Origin: Propioniciclava coleopterorum | Lineage (GTDB): Bacteria > Actinomycetota > Actinomycetes > Propionibacteriales > Propionibacteriaceae | Reading direction: 5' to 3' | NCBI RefSeq assembly: GCF_011393335.1 | Contig: NZ_CP049865.1 | Location: 2,746,722-2,810,721 of the forward strand | Length of the DNA: 64,000 nucleotides | Shown here: positions 37,661 through 49,371 of the stretch, piece by piece | Position numbering within the stretch: position 1 is the first letter of the stretch | Layout of the letters: every line of letters begins with the position of its first letter | Program-made: the position numbers and the translations under genes | Notes under the pieces: generated by a model | The model's input: the letters and a program-made list of their open reading frames with translations, nothing else | Databases searched by the model: none | What the model was told of the DNA's origin: nothing

Positions 37661-38643
37661 CTACAGCCCGGCCGCGTCGAGCGCGTTCGCCGCGCGGTCG
37701 CGCCCGATGGCGATGAGTTCCGCCGCCCGGTGGAAGTCGAAGGTGGAGGCCATGTCCTGGCTGAACTCGATCAGCACGTCGGGTGGGCTGGCCGCGAGCC
37801 GGAACCGGGTGATCATCGACTCGGCGGTCTCCAGCGACAGCGACACCACGTCGCCGAGCTTGAGCCCCTTGGGGAGTTCGTCGAAGTCGAAGTCCCGGGG
37901 CTTGGTGGGCGCGTCGTGGGTGGAGGCCGCGTCGTCCTGTGTCGTCGGCTCGGCGGGGAAGAACCGCTCGGACCACCACTCCCGCCAGTTGCGCACCGGC
38001 TCGGCGTCCAGGACGCCGCGGCGCAGCCGGCCCGACAGTTCGCCGAGGAAGCCGTCGGTGCTGGCGACCTCGGTGACCGGGCGGGTGCTGAGCAGCCCCT
38101 TGCGGCGTCCGGACAGGCTGACGGCGATGGTGCGGTCCGCCGGGACGCCGTGCAGCGGGTCGACCGGGACCGGGTTGAGCAGCCCGCCGTCCGCCAGCAG
38201 CCGGCCGTCCACCATCACGGGGGTGAAGACGCTGGGGATGCCGATCGAGGCGCGCATCGCGGTGGCCAGCGAGCCCCGCTGGAACCACACCTCGCGGCTG
38301 TTGGTCAGGTCGGTGGCCACGGCGGTGAACGGGATGGGGAGGTCCTCGATCTGCGCGCCGCCCAGGATGTCGGCGACCCGCCCCATGACGCGCTGCCCCA
38401 GAACACGCCGGGTCCGGTGAAGGCCGGGTCGAGGAGCATGAGGACGTCGCGCTGGTTCAGGGTCGTGACCCACTCGGAGTAGGCGTCGAGCCGGCCCGCC
38501 GCCTCCAGGCCGCCCACGAGCGCGCCCATCGAGGTTCCCGCGATCGCCACGATCTCGTGGTCGCGCGCACGCAGTTCCTGGATGACCCCGATGTGGGCGT
38601 AGCCGCGCGCGCCGCCGGACCCGAGGGAGAGTGCGATCCGCAT
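37661..38643 (-). pseudogene. patatin-like phospholipase (apparent frameshift)
   Basis: A patatin-family acyl hydrolase with Ser-Asp dyad. The N-terminal half from ATG 38643 has the oxyanion loop GSGGARGYAHIG and nucleophile GTSMG; the frame breaks after AFTGPGVFWG. The other frame supplies QRVMGRVADILGGAQIEDLP, the Asp-Gly in DGGLLNPVPVDPL and the rest to 37661. One added base in the C4 run at 38396-38399 gives GVFWGQRVMG and about 327 residues. TAGGCT lies 7 bases before the ATG. Probably intact in the organism. Substrate unknown. Confidence 0.82.
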
Positions 38644-38650
38644 GTCAACC

Positions 38651-38656
38651 AGCCTA
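38651..38656 (-). promoter_or_regulatory. -10 element of the patatin gene
   Basis: TAGGCT on the minus strand, 7 bases before ATG 38643; predicted leaderless. Confidence 0.55.
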
Positions 38657-38671
38657 CGGGGCGGACCCCGC

Positions 38672-38677
38672 TACAGT
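38672..38677 (+). promoter_or_regulatory. possible -10 element of the glf operon
   Basis: TACAGT would start a transcript about 55 bases upstream of GTG 38739, which has its own AGGGGG ribosome-binding site. Confidence 0.35.
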
Positions 38678-38726
38678 GGTGGAGGCCACAACGCCGTCAA
38701 TACGGGTGACCATTTCGTCCAGCTAG

Positions 38727-40792
<2,066 letters not shown>

Positions 40793-40793
40793 C

Positions 40794-41537
40794 GTGGACG
40801 CGACCGACGACACCACGCGGGTCCGGGTCTCCGGCGTCTCCAAGGTGTTCAACATCCGCCACACCCACTCGCTCAAGGAGTGGATCGTGGCCAAGATCAA
40901 GGGACGCCGCGAGGCGACCATCGACCGGTTCCAGGCGCTGAAGGACGTGAGCTTCGACGTCAGGGACGGCGAGGCCGTGGCGCTGCTGGGCCTCAACGGG
41001 TCCGGCAAGTCGACGCTGCTGAAGCTGATCTCCGGCGTGCTGGTGCCCGACGGGGGAGAGATCGGCGTGCGCGGCAAGGTCGCGGGCCTGATCGAGGTCG
41101 GAGCGGGCTTCCACCCCGACCTCACCGGCCGGGAGAACGTCTACCTCAACGGCGCCATCCTCGGCATGGACGAGGACGAGATCGAGGCGCGGTTCGACGA
41201 CATCGTGGGGTTCTCCGAGATCGGCGAGTTCATCGACACGGAGGTCAAGTTCTACTCCTCGGGCATGTTCCTGCGGCTGGCGTTCGCCGTCGCGGTGCAC
41301 ACCGACCCGGACATCTTCCTCGTCGACGAGATCCTGGCGGTCGGCGACGAACCCTTCCAGCACAAGTGCCTGGCCCGGATCCGCGAACTCAAGCAATCCG
41401 GTAAGGCACTCGTCATCGTGAGCCACGATCTGGATATGGTTGCTGGACTGTGCGATCGAGGGATCCTGCTGCAGCGCGGCGAGGTCGTCCTCGACGGTGA
41501 CGTCAACGATGCCGTCGCCAAGTTGCGCGCGTACTGA
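40794..41537 (+). CDS. polysaccharide ABC exporter, ATPase (Wzt-type)
   Basis: A 247-residue ABC ATPase with Walker [14 protein letters not shown], signature [15 protein letters not shown], Walker [14 protein letters not shown] and switch His in VIVSHDLD. The long N-terminal insert before the Walker A ([20 protein letters not shown]) and [16 protein letters not shown] are hallmarks of the Wzt/TagH/RfbE class. No C-terminal carbohydrate-binding domain is present, so substrate recognition is like that of galactan or TagH-short exporters. Starts with GTG one base after the permease stop. Confidence 0.92.
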   Translation: MDATDDTTRVRVSGVSKVFNIRHTHSLKEWIVAKIKGRREATIDRFQALKDVSFDVRDGEAVALLGLNGSGKSTLLKLISGVLVPDGGEIGVRGKVAGLIEVGAGFHPDLTGRENVYLNGAILGMDEDEIEARFDDIVGFSEIGEFIDTEVKFYSSGMFLRLAFAVAVHTDPDIFLVDEILAVGDEPFQHKCLARIRELKQSGKALVIVSHDLDMVAGLCDRGILLQRGEVVLDGDVNDAVAKLRAY

Positions 41538-41559
41538 CCCGACCACCCCGGAAAGGAAC

Positions 41560-42684
41560 ATGAATCACATGGCTGCATCCCAGGAAGGTGCTCCCGCGGA
41601 TCGGGGCGTGCCTGCGATCTCGGTCCTCGTTCCCATCTACAACGTGGAACGGTACCTGGAGGAGTGCCTCGCCAGCCTGGCCGCGCAGACGTTCACCGAC
41701 TTCGAGGTGCTCTGCATCAACGACGGGTCCACCGACGGCTCGCGCGACATCATCCAGCGCTACCTGGACGCCGACCCGCGCTTCAGGGTGATCGACAAGC
41801 CCAACTCCGGCTACGGGGCGTCCATGAACCGCGGGCTCGCCGAGTCGCGCGGCGCGTACGTCGGGATCCTGGAGTCCGACGACTTCCTCGAGCCCAACGG
41901 GCTGGAGGCGCTGCACAGCGCCGCGGTGGCGTTCGACGTGGACGTCGTCAAGGCGAACTTCTGGCTGTACTGGTCGACGCCGACCGAGCGGAACGAGTTC
42001 CACGAGGCGTTCATCGTGCAGGACTGCTCCCGCGTCGTCGACCCGGCCGAGGAGACGAAGATCTTCCACGCCAAGCCGTCGATCTGGTCGGCCCTCTACC
42101 GGCGCAGCTTCCTCACCGAGAACGGGATCGACTTCCTGGAGACGCCGGGCGCCTCCTTCCAGGACCTGAGCTTCACGTTCAAGGTGTGGGCCTGCGCGCG
42201 TCGGGTCGTCTTCCTGTACAACTCCTACGTCCACTACCGCCAGGACAACGAGAACTCCTCGGTGAACTCGATGGGCAAGGTGGACGCGGTCTTCAACGAG
42301 TACGCCGAGATCGGCCGCTGGTTGGGCGAGCACCCCGAACTGGAGGACAAGTTCGCGACGGTCAAGGCCAAGATGATGTACGACTCCTGCATCTGGAACT
42401 ACGAGCGCGTCGCCGAGAAGCACAAGGTCGAACTGCTGATCATGACCCGGGACGCGTTCCTGGCCGAACAGAAGGCCGGCCACCTGGACATCCGCGAGTT
42501 CGAGCCCTGGAAGCTGACGGCGCTGCAGACGATCATGTGGTCGCCCGCCGCCTACCACCAGGAGCGCGTGAAGGGCGAGTCCACCACGGCGAAGGTCGTC
42601 CGGGTGCTCACCCAGGGGAGCGCCCGCGACATCGCCGGCGCCGCCAAGCGCCAGGTCGCCAAGATCATCAACCGGAGCAAGTGA
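41560..42684 (+). CDS. family 2 glycosyltransferase
   Basis: A 374-residue GT-A glycosyltransferase: AISVLVPIYNVERYLEECLA, CINDGSTDGS, KPNSGYGASMNRGL and the metal-binding ESDDF. The C-terminal third is helical without a membrane segment, so it is probably peripheral. GGAAAGGA lies 3 bases before ATG 41560 and 12 before in-frame ATG 41569, so the second start may be the real one. Encoded in the glf-exporter operon, it probably builds the exported glycan; sugar specificity cannot be read. The stop shares a base with the next ATG. Confidence 0.87.
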   Translation: MNHMAASQEGAPADRGVPAISVLVPIYNVERYLEECLASLAAQTFTDFEVLCINDGSTDGSRDIIQRYLDADPRFRVIDKPNSGYGASMNRGLAESRGAYVGILESDDFLEPNGLEALHSAAVAFDVDVVKANFWLYWSTPTERNEFHEAFIVQDCSRVVDPAEETKIFHAKPSIWSALYRRSFLTENGIDFLETPGASFQDLSFTFKVWACARRVVFLYNSYVHYRQDNENSSVNSMGKVDAVFNEYAEIGRWLGEHPELEDKFATVKAKMMYDSCIWNYERVAEKHKVELLIMTRDAFLAEQKAGHLDIREFEPWKLTALQTIMWSPAAYHQERVKGESTTAKVVRVLTQGSARDIAGAAKRQVAKIINRSK

Positions 42685-43997
42685 TGCCTCGCCTCTCGAT
42701 CGTCCTACCCGTCTACAACGTCGAACGGTATCTGGCCACCTGCCTGGACTCGCTCCGGTCGCAGACCCTGCGCGACATCGAAATCATCTGCGTGAACGAT
42801 GGCTCCACCGACCGGTCGGCCACGATCCTGCAGATGGCCGCGGAGGTCGACGACCGGATCGTCGTGGTCACCAAGCCCAACGGCGGACTCTCCTCCGCGC
42901 GCAACGCGGGGCTGCACGCCTCCAACGGCGAGTTGGTCCTGTTCGTCGACTCCGACGATTACCTGCACAAGACGGCATGCCAGACCATCGTCAAGGCGTT
43001 CGACCGGACCGACGCGGAGATCGTCACGTTCGGCGCCTACATCCATCCCGTCGCGTCCGGGACGCGGTGGCTGCACCGCACGCTCAGCCCCCGGCGCGTG
43101 ACCTACACCGGGTTCGACCCGGACCTGATGTTCAAGGAGGCCTCGCGTCCCTTCGTGTGGCGCAGCGCCTTCACCCGCGCCTTCCTGGATCGGGAGGCGC
43201 TCGAGTTCGATGAGACCGTGGCGTTCGGCGAGGACCAGGTCTTCTACTTCGAGGCCTACCCGGTGTCGCGCAAGACCGCGCTCATCCCCGACAAGCTGTA
43301 CTACTACCGGGTCTCCCGGCCCGACTCGCTCATGGCCTCGCGGTTCGAGAACCGCGCAGCCATGATGAAGGAGCACCACCACATCACGCGCATCATCCTG
43401 GAGCACTGGCAGGAGCGCGGCTGGCTGGCCGATCACCGGCCCCGGATGCTGGAGTGGGTGCTCGACTTCCTCGCCGAGGACGCGGTGCGGAGCAAGGGCA
43501 AGAACGTGCTGCGCCTGCGCCGCTCGCTCGCCTCGCTGCTGCTCGAGTTCTTCCCGGACGGCCCCTGGCTCGAGCAGGCCTCGCCGACGGCCCGCCGGCT
43601 GTTGGACGCCCTGACCCAGAACGGTCGCGGGGCCGGCAACGCCGCGCTGTTCGCCGCGCATCTCGCGTGGCAGGTGACGGCCGAGCCCAAGTCGACGGCA
43701 CGCCGGATCGCCAAGAGCGCGGTCCACAGTTGGCCCATGCAGAAGGCGCGGGGGGTGACGTCGCGGATCTTCCCCGCCAGCGGGCGGACGTCGTGGATCA
43801 GGCTGCGTGACCTGAGCGACGACATCACCGACGAGACCAAGCGCTCGGCTGCGCTCCAGATGCTGCAACTGGAGTGGGCGGCCGCCGTGGCGCAGGGGAC
43901 GGGCGCCACCGAACCCACCGACGTCATCGAGTTCGCGGGCACCTCGGGACTGGCGGAGACGCTCGAAGTGGTGGAGGAACCCAGCCACACCTCCTGA
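42684..43997 (+). CDS. family 2 glycosyltransferase with long C-terminal region
   Basis: A 437-residue protein beginning with a GT-A domain (RLSIVLPVYNVERYLATCLD, CVNDGSTDRS, KPNGGLSSARNAGL, FVDSDDYLHK). The remaining 200 residues are mostly helical with many charged residues and resemble no domain I can name. It overlaps the upstream glycosyltransferase by one base (TGATG). Last gene of the plus-strand glycan operon, which ends at the terminator shared with the convergent acyltransferase. Confidence 0.86.
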   Translation: MPRLSIVLPVYNVERYLATCLDSLRSQTLRDIEIICVNDGSTDRSATILQMAAEVDDRIVVVTKPNGGLSSARNAGLHASNGELVLFVDSDDYLHKTACQTIVKAFDRTDAEIVTFGAYIHPVASGTRWLHRTLSPRRVTYTGFDPDLMFKEASRPFVWRSAFTRAFLDREALEFDETVAFGEDQVFYFEAYPVSRKTALIPDKLYYYRVSRPDSLMASRFENRAAMMKEHHHITRIILEHWQERGWLADHRPRMLEWVLDFLAEDAVRSKGKNVLRLRRSLASLLLEFFPDGPWLEQASPTARRLLDALTQNGRGAGNAALFAAHLAWQVTAEPKSTARRIAKSAVHSWPMQKARGVTSRIFPASGRTSWIRLRDLSDDITDETKRSAALQMLQLEWAAAVAQGTGATEPTDVIEFAGTSGLAETLEVVEEPSHTS

Positions 43998-44007
43998 CCG
44001 CGCTGCA

Positions 44008-44037
44008 CAGCCCGGCCCCCTCGCGCGGGCCGGGCTG
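44008..44037. terminator. bidirectional intrinsic terminator in the glycan locus
   Basis: Perfect 11-bp stem CAGCCCGGCCC / GGGCCGGGCTG with an 8-base loop, between convergent operons. Confidence 0.8.
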
Positions 44038-44055
44038 ACGCGTTCCCGGGCTCCG

Positions 44056-46117
44056 TCAGGGCAGTTCGAGCCGCCCGGCCAGCACGGGCGCCAGCGAACG
44101 GGCGAACGTGCCCGTGATGTGATCGGCGTCCCAGTAGACCGGGACGCCGCCCACCACGGGATGGCAGAGGTCCTCGTCGCAGTACAGGTCGCTCAGGTCG
44201 ACCCGGGTCACGGAGGTGCCGGCGTCCGCGGCGGTGTCGAACGCGAGGTCGGGGGCGAGCGCCTGCGGGCGCGGGACGCTGCACGCGCGGTGGTTCCCCG
44301 GATTCTTGGCCAGGCATTCGGGGCCGTAGGCGCCCCCGGTGGTGGGGTAGTCGCGCACCACGACGACCGGTGCGAGGTCGGTGACCGCCGCCCAGGTCTC
44401 GCGGTAGCCCTCCGCGCCCGTGGCGGGGTCGCTCCAGGTCGAGCCGACGAAGGCGGCCGTGACGATCACGTCCGGCTGAAGCGCCCTGATGCGGCCCAGC
44501 ACGTCGGCGCTCCAGCCCCCGCATTCGGCGGGCTCGCGCGGGGTGCCCTGCCAGACGTCGCGTCCCCGGAGGTTGAACGGGCAGGCGCCCTGCATGAAGA
44601 ACGCCAGCCCGTACCCCGCGCCTCGGCCAACGGCAGCAGCGCGTGGTACAGCGTCTGAGCGTGGGAGTCGCCGACGACCACCATCACGCGATCGGGGCGC
44701 TCGCCGATCCAGCACTCGGGGTCGCAGGCGGGCATCTCCCAGGGCGAGTCGGCCTCGGTGACCGCGGCGCGCGGGGCGGGGTCGAACGGCGAACCGCACA
44801 GCCCCGGGTCGAGGGAGGCGGTCGCCCCCAGGCACGGATCTGCGGCCATCTCGGCCAGCCGATCCTGCAGGGCCGCCCGGCCCGAACGGTCCATCCAGGC
44901 GCCATAGCCGAACGCGGCGCCGGCGATGATCGCCATGGCGGTCAGCGTGCTCACGAGCGTGCGGAGCGGGGTCCCCACGAGGGACGGGAAGCCCTTGATG
45001 AAGGGCTGCTCGACGAAGGCGCGCGTCAGGTGCGCGAGCACCCCGGTGATGACGAGGATCGCCACCTTGTCGACCCACATCAGGTCGCGGCCGAGCACGA
45101 ACGGTCCCAGCGCGATCAGGGGCCAGTGCCACAGGTAGACCGCATACGAGACGTCGCCGAGCCACTGCACCGGGCGCAGGTTCCCGACGCGGATGAGCGG
45201 GTCGGCGGCGAGCGCGTCACCGGCCAGGATGATCCCGGCGGTCCCCAGGACGGGCCACAGAGCCACCGCCCCGGGAAGGGGGTCGCCTGGCTGATCAGGA
45301 AGGAGGTGGCGACGATGGCGGCGAAACCGGCCCACCGCATGGTCGCCGCCACCGGGCCGCGCGGCGTCCACCTCAGAGCCACGAAGCTCGTCAGCGCGCC
45401 GATCCCGAACTCCCAGGCACGCGTCGTGGTGACGAAGTACGCGGCCGCGGGGTCGGCGTCCGTCAGGACGATGGAGTGGATGAGGGACGCCGCCGCGAGT
45501 AGCCCCAGGGCCACGGCTGCGGCCGCGCGCGGCGAGTGAGTCCCCCCGGCGCGCCGGGCGGCCCGTGCGGCGACCCAGACGGCGAACAGGATCAGCGCGG
45601 GCCACAGAGCGTAGAACTGCTCCTCGGTCGACAGCGACCAGTAGTGCTGCACCGGCGAGGCCGTGTCGTTGGACGCCGAGTAGGTGACCGCTTTGGAGGC
45701 CAGGAACAGGTTCTCGACGTAGAACGTGCCGGCGATCACCTCCCGCAGGGACGCCCGGGCGAGTTGCGCCGGCAGGATGACCGCGGCCGCGACGCCCGAG
45801 ACGGCCAGCACGAGGAGGCTCGCGGGCAGGAGACGGCGGGCGCGCCGGGCGTAGAACGACCCGAGCCGGATGCTTCCCGTGCGGTCCAACTCCCGCAGCA
45901 GGTGGCTGGTGATGAGGTAGCCGGAGATGACGAAGAAGACGTCCACGCCGACGAACCCGCCCGGCATCTGGGTGGGCCACAGGTGGAAGAGGACCACGAG
46001 CCCGACCGCGACGGCGCGCAGCCCCTGGATCTCGGGCATGAAGCGCCGTTGGGTGCGGGGCGGGACGGTGGCCGTCGTGGTGTGCATGCGCCTGCGTTCG
46101 TGAAGAGTGCGGGCCAT
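44056..46117 (-). pseudogene. OafA-type acyltransferase with SGNH domain (two apparent frameshifts)
   Basis: A membrane acyltransferase-3 domain with a C-terminal SGNH hydrolase domain, which O-acylates surface glycans. The first frame (from ATG 46117) has MPEIQGLRAVAVGLVVLFHL, GGFVGVDVFFVISGYLI, FYARRARRLLPAS and YWSLSTEEQFYALWP. After ATPFPG the frame shifts; the second holds VSYAVYLWHWPLIAL, FVEQPFIKG and the SGNH Ser in VVVGDSHAQT. After PLAEARG a second shift gives GLAFFMQGACPFN to the end, with the catalytic Asp-His pair DADHITGTFA. Single added bases in C4 runs at 45269-45272 and 44614-44617 restore about 687 residues. ATG 46087 is an alternative start. Probably intact in the organism. 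Confidence 0.82.
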
Positions 46118-46150
46118 GGGCCCCGTCGGTCGGTACGACCCGGTGAAGGG

Positions 46151-47001
46151 TCAACGCATGGTAACCGAGCGGTTCACCATGGCGCGATACAGGACCTCCC
46201 GCACCCGGACGGGGATGTAGCGGTACAGCCCCCGCACCGCGACGTTGCGGAGGAACTGGGCCCAGGTGGTGAAGCCGGCGCGCAGGAAGCGGCGCTGCAG
46301 CCGCACCTCGCTGGCCAGCATGCCGTGGCCGCCGCGGCGTCCGTAGGCGCCGGCGCCGATCCGGTAACGGACCAGCACCTCGGGGAGTTCGCGACGGCCG
46401 CGCCGGCCGCGATCATCCGCGCGAACAGCCAGTAGTCCTCCATCTTGTCCAGGTGCTCGTAGCCGCCGGCAGCGCGCACCGCGGAGCGCCGGTACACCAC
46501 CGACGGATGGTTGAACGGGTCGCGGAACCGGGCCATCTCCGCGATCTCGGCCTGGGAGACGGGCAGCGCCCGCACCATCTGGTCGGGCCCGTCCTCGGTC
46601 CCGAACTCCACGATGGCGCTGCCCACCAGGTCCAGACCGCCCTCGATGAGAGGCAGCTGCACCTCGAACCGGCGCGGCAGCGAGATGTCGTCGGCGTCCG
46701 CGCGGGCGACCACCTCGTGCGCGCAGGCGTCCAGCCCGGCCTCCAGGGCGCGGGCCAGCCCGACGTTCTCCGGCAGCGCCAGCACGCGGGTCGGGACGCC
46801 GCCGGTCAGCTCGCCGGCCTCGACGCGGCGCAGCACGTCCGCGATGGCGTCGGGGACGGGCCCGTCGACCACGATCACGAGCTCGTCGGGGCGGCGGGTC
46901 TGCTCGGCGGTGACCGAGGCCACCGCCCGCTCGAAGAACGGCGCCCGGTCGCCGCGGTACACCGGGAGCAGGACGCTGAAGGGCTCAGTCACGGCCGGCA
47001 C
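46151..47001 (-). pseudogene. family 2 glycosyltransferase (apparent frameshift)
   Basis: A GT-A glycosyltransferase of about 283 residues (FSVLLPVYRGDRAPFFERAV, ELVIVVDGP, ENVGLARALEAGL, the metal site RADADDISLP, YRRSAVRAAGGYEHLDKMED). The frame breaks after AAGAAVAN; the C-terminus (PEVLVRYRIGAGAYGRRGG to NRSVTMR) is in another frame. One added base near 46382-46390 repairs it. GTG 47001 overlaps the preceding gene by 17 bases; GTG 46992 (8-base overlap) is an alternative start. It lies between another glycosyltransferase and the acyltransferase in one minus-strand operon. Probably intact in the organism. Confidence 0.82.
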
Positions 47002-47950
47002 CGCGCTCGATCCGGGCGACGTCGGCCGCCACGGGGGTGTCGCGCAGCACCTCGACGGTGCTGCGGGGCGCCGTGCGGCTGGCGGACAGGCCCGCGCGTC
47101 CGTGCCCGAGCAGTGCGGCGCGGTCGCCGGAGCGGGCCAGCATCCGGACCCAGCGCAGCGCCGTCGAGCCGGCGTACAGCGCGCGGTCGACCGGGCCCAG
47201 GGCGTCCGAGCGTCCGAACAGCCACGCCTTGTTGCGCACCTCGTTGACGAAGCGCGGCCCGGGGTCGGCGTCCGAGCCGCCGAACACCTTCGTCAGGTGG
47301 TAGACCCGCGACGCCGGCACGTACAGGCCGACGCCGTCGCGCAGCAGGCGCGCGGTGTACTCGAAGTCGTCGTTCCACAGGAAGTAGTCGGCCACCGGGA
47401 GCCCGTGCTCGCGGATCGCGTCGGCGTCCAGCAGGATCGAGACGAAGGACGCCGAGCGGATGGGCTTCGCGCCGACGAGCCGGGCCGCGTTCGCGGCGAG
47501 CCGGGAGACGCCGGGGCGGACCCGCGGGGTGTTCATGGGGTGCTCGCGGCCGTCGCGCCAGGCGGCGCGGGACGCCGCGACCGAGACCCGGCCGGGGTAG
47601 CGGATCCGGGCGGTCTGCAGTTCGGCCAGCGCGGTGGGGGTCGGGACGGTGTCGTCGTCCATGATCCAGACCGCCTGCGCGCCGTGGTGCGCGACCGCGC
47701 GGGCGATGCCGGCGGCGAAGCCGCCCGCCCCGCCGGTGTTGGTCGGCAGGGTGACCACCTCGGTGACGACCGGGTGCCGGCGCGCCAGGTCGGCGGAGTC
47801 GTCGGTGGAGGCGTTGTCGATCACCACCACCGCGTCGGGGCGGCGGGTCTGGGCGGCCAGGCCGTCCAGGTTCTGCGCCAGCAGGTCGCGCCTGTTCCAC
47901 GCCACGACCACGGCCACGATGCGCTGCTCGGTCGTCGCGTCCACACCCAT
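46985..47950 (-). CDS. family 2 glycosyltransferase, GlfT/RfbN-like
   Basis: A 321-residue glycosyltransferase: IVAVVVAWNRRDLLAQNLDG, VVIDNASTDDSADLARR, NTGGAGGFAAGIARAV and metal-binding IMDDDTVPT. The NTGGAGG block and WNDDFEYTARLL are typical of the group that includes the mycobacterial galactofuranosyltransferases GlfT1/GlfT2, which fits the nearby glf, although specificity is inference. ATG 47950 is fixed by TAGGGT 7 bases upstream. First gene of the minus-strand operon with the next glycosyltransferase and the acyltransferase. Confidence 0.85.
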   Translation of the reverse strand: MGVDATTEQRIVAVVVAWNRRDLLAQNLDGLAAQTRRPDAVVVIDNASTDDSADLARRHPVVTEVVTLPTNTGGAGGFAAGIARAVAHHGAQAVWIMDDDTVPTPTALAELQTARIRYPGRVSVAASRAAWRDGREHPMNTPRVRPGVSRLAANAARLVGAKPIRSASFVSILLDADAIREHGLPVADYFLWNDDFEYTARLLRDGVGLYVPASRVYHLTKVFGGSDADPGPRFVNEVRNKAWLFGRSDALGPVDRALYAGSTALRWVRMLARSGDRAALLGHGRAGLSASRTAPRSTVEVLRDTPVAADVARIERGAGRD

Positions 47951-47957
47951 GCCGATC

Positions 47958-47963
47958 ACCCTA
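47958..47963 (-). promoter_or_regulatory. -10 element of the minus-strand glycosyltransferase operon
   Basis: TAGGGT on the minus strand, 7 bases before ATG 47950; predicted leaderless. Confidence 0.55.
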
Positions 47964-48028
47964 GACCAGCGGCGCGCCGCGGTCGGCCCGGCGCACGGGG
48001 TACCGGCCGGGGCGCGTCCCCGCCCCGG

Positions 48029-48034
48029 TACGAT
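48029..48034 (+). promoter_or_regulatory. -10 element of the CNNM-family gene
   Basis: TACGAT, 6 bases before GTG 48041, supporting that GTG as start; ATG 48034 opens a frame of only three codons. Confidence 0.55.
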
Positions 48035-48040
48035 GTTCCG

Positions 48041-49369
48041 GTGAACGCAACCGTCTCGAACGTGCTGCTGGTCTTCCTCTTCATCCTGATCGGCGGCGTG
48101 TTCGCCGCGGCGGAGATGGCGCTGGTGTCGCTGCGCGACAGCCAGGTCAAGTCCCTGGCCGGCCGCGGCAAGCGCGGGCAGACGGTGGCGCGGCTCGCGG
48201 CCGACCCCAACCTGTTCCTCTCGGCGGTCCAGATCGGCGTGACCCTGGCCGGCTTCCTGTCGGCGTCGTTCGGCGCGGCCAACCTCGCCCCGGAGCTCGC
48301 GCCGATCCTCGTCGGCTGGGGGCTGCCCGAGGCGGTCGCCGGCGGGCTGTCCCTGGTGCTCATCACCGTGGCGATCTCCTACTTCTCGATCGTGCTGGGC
48401 GAACTGGCGGCCAAGCGGCTCGCGATGCAGCGCGCCGAGGCGTTCGCGCTGACGCTGGGCCCGCTGGTCAACGTGATCGCCAAGATCGCCCGGCCGGTGA
48501 TCTGGTTCCTCGGCGTCTCCACCAACCTCGTGGTCCGAGTGCTCGGCGGCGACCCCAAGGCGTCGCGGGAGGAGGTCACCGACGAGGAACTGCGCGCGAT
48601 GGTGTCCAGTTCGGTGACGCTCGGCGACGAGGAGCGGCACATCGTGGACGAGGTGTTCGCGGCCGGGCAGGTGACGCTGCGCGAGGCGATGGTGCCCCGC
48701 ACCGAGGTGGACTTCCTCGACGGCGACATGCCCGCGAGCAAGGCGATCCGGGTCGTCCGTGACGGCGCGCACTCCCGCTACCCGGTGGTGGGCCGCGACG
48801 TCGACGACGTCATCGGCTTCCTGCACGTCCGGGATCTGTTCGACCTCGACCCCGCCGCGCGGCAGGCGCCGATCAGCCAGCTCGTCCGCCCGATCCACTC
48901 GCTGCCCGGCACCGTCCGGATCCTGCACGCGCTGTCGGAGATGCAGGCCCAGGGCGACCACATGGTCATCGTCACCGACGAGTACGGCGGCACCGCCGGC
49001 ATCGTCACCATCGAGGACCTGATCGAGGAGCTGATCGGCGACATCACCGACGAGTTCGACCGCGAGGAGCCGGCGCAGCACGCCACCGACCTGGACGGGC
49101 TCACCACGCTGGAGGAGTTCGCCGAGACCTACGGCCACCTCATCCCCGAGGGCCCCTACGACACGGTGGCCGGCTACGTGATGGCCGAGTTGGGCCAACT
49201 GCCCGACGAGGGCGACTCCGTCACGCGGCTGCTGTTCGCCGAACACGGCGGCGAGGAGGAGACCGGCCAGGAGTTCGCCTTCACCGTCACAGAGTTGGAC
49301 GGCCGCCGGGTCGCCCGGCTGCGGCTCGACCGTCTCGGCGCCCTCCGACACGAGCCGGCGTCGGACTAG
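48041..49369 (+). CDS. CNNM/CorC (hemolysin-family) transport protein
   Basis: A 442-residue membrane protein with an N-terminal DUF21/CNNM domain (four helices; AAEMALVSLRDSQVKSLAGRG, SAVQIGVTLAGFLSASFGAA), a CBS-pair (MVPRTEVDFLDGDMPASKAI, HSRYPVVGRDVDDVIGFLHV, VIVTDEYGGTAGIVTIEDLI) and a C-terminal CorC/HlyC domain (LEEFAETYGHLIPEG). Relatives are Mg2+ or Na+ exporters; the old name hemolysin is misleading. A GTG start is supported by the TACGAT box. The phosphotransferase gene follows after 2 bases. Confidence 0.92.
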   Translation: MNATVSNVLLVFLFILIGGVFAAAEMALVSLRDSQVKSLAGRGKRGQTVARLAADPNLFLSAVQIGVTLAGFLSASFGAANLAPELAPILVGWGLPEAVAGGLSLVLITVAISYFSIVLGELAAKRLAMQRAEAFALTLGPLVNVIAKIARPVIWFLGVSTNLVVRVLGGDPKASREEVTDEELRAMVSSSVTLGDEERHIVDEVFAAGQVTLREAMVPRTEVDFLDGDMPASKAIRVVRDGAHSRYPVVGRDVDDVIGFLHVRDLFDLDPAARQAPISQLVRPIHSLPGTVRILHALSEMQAQGDHMVIVTDEYGGTAGIVTIEDLIEELIGDITDEFDREEPAQHATDLDGLTTLEEFAETYGHLIPEGPYDTVAGYVMAELGQLPDEGDSVTRLLFAEHGGEEETGQEFAFTVTELDGRRVARLRLDRLGALRHEPASD

Positions 49370-49371
49370 GC

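Noticed and set aside
48041-49369. Hemolysin toxin
   Set aside because: The historical family name comes from HlyC-like domains; CNNM plus CBS architecture indicates cation transport.
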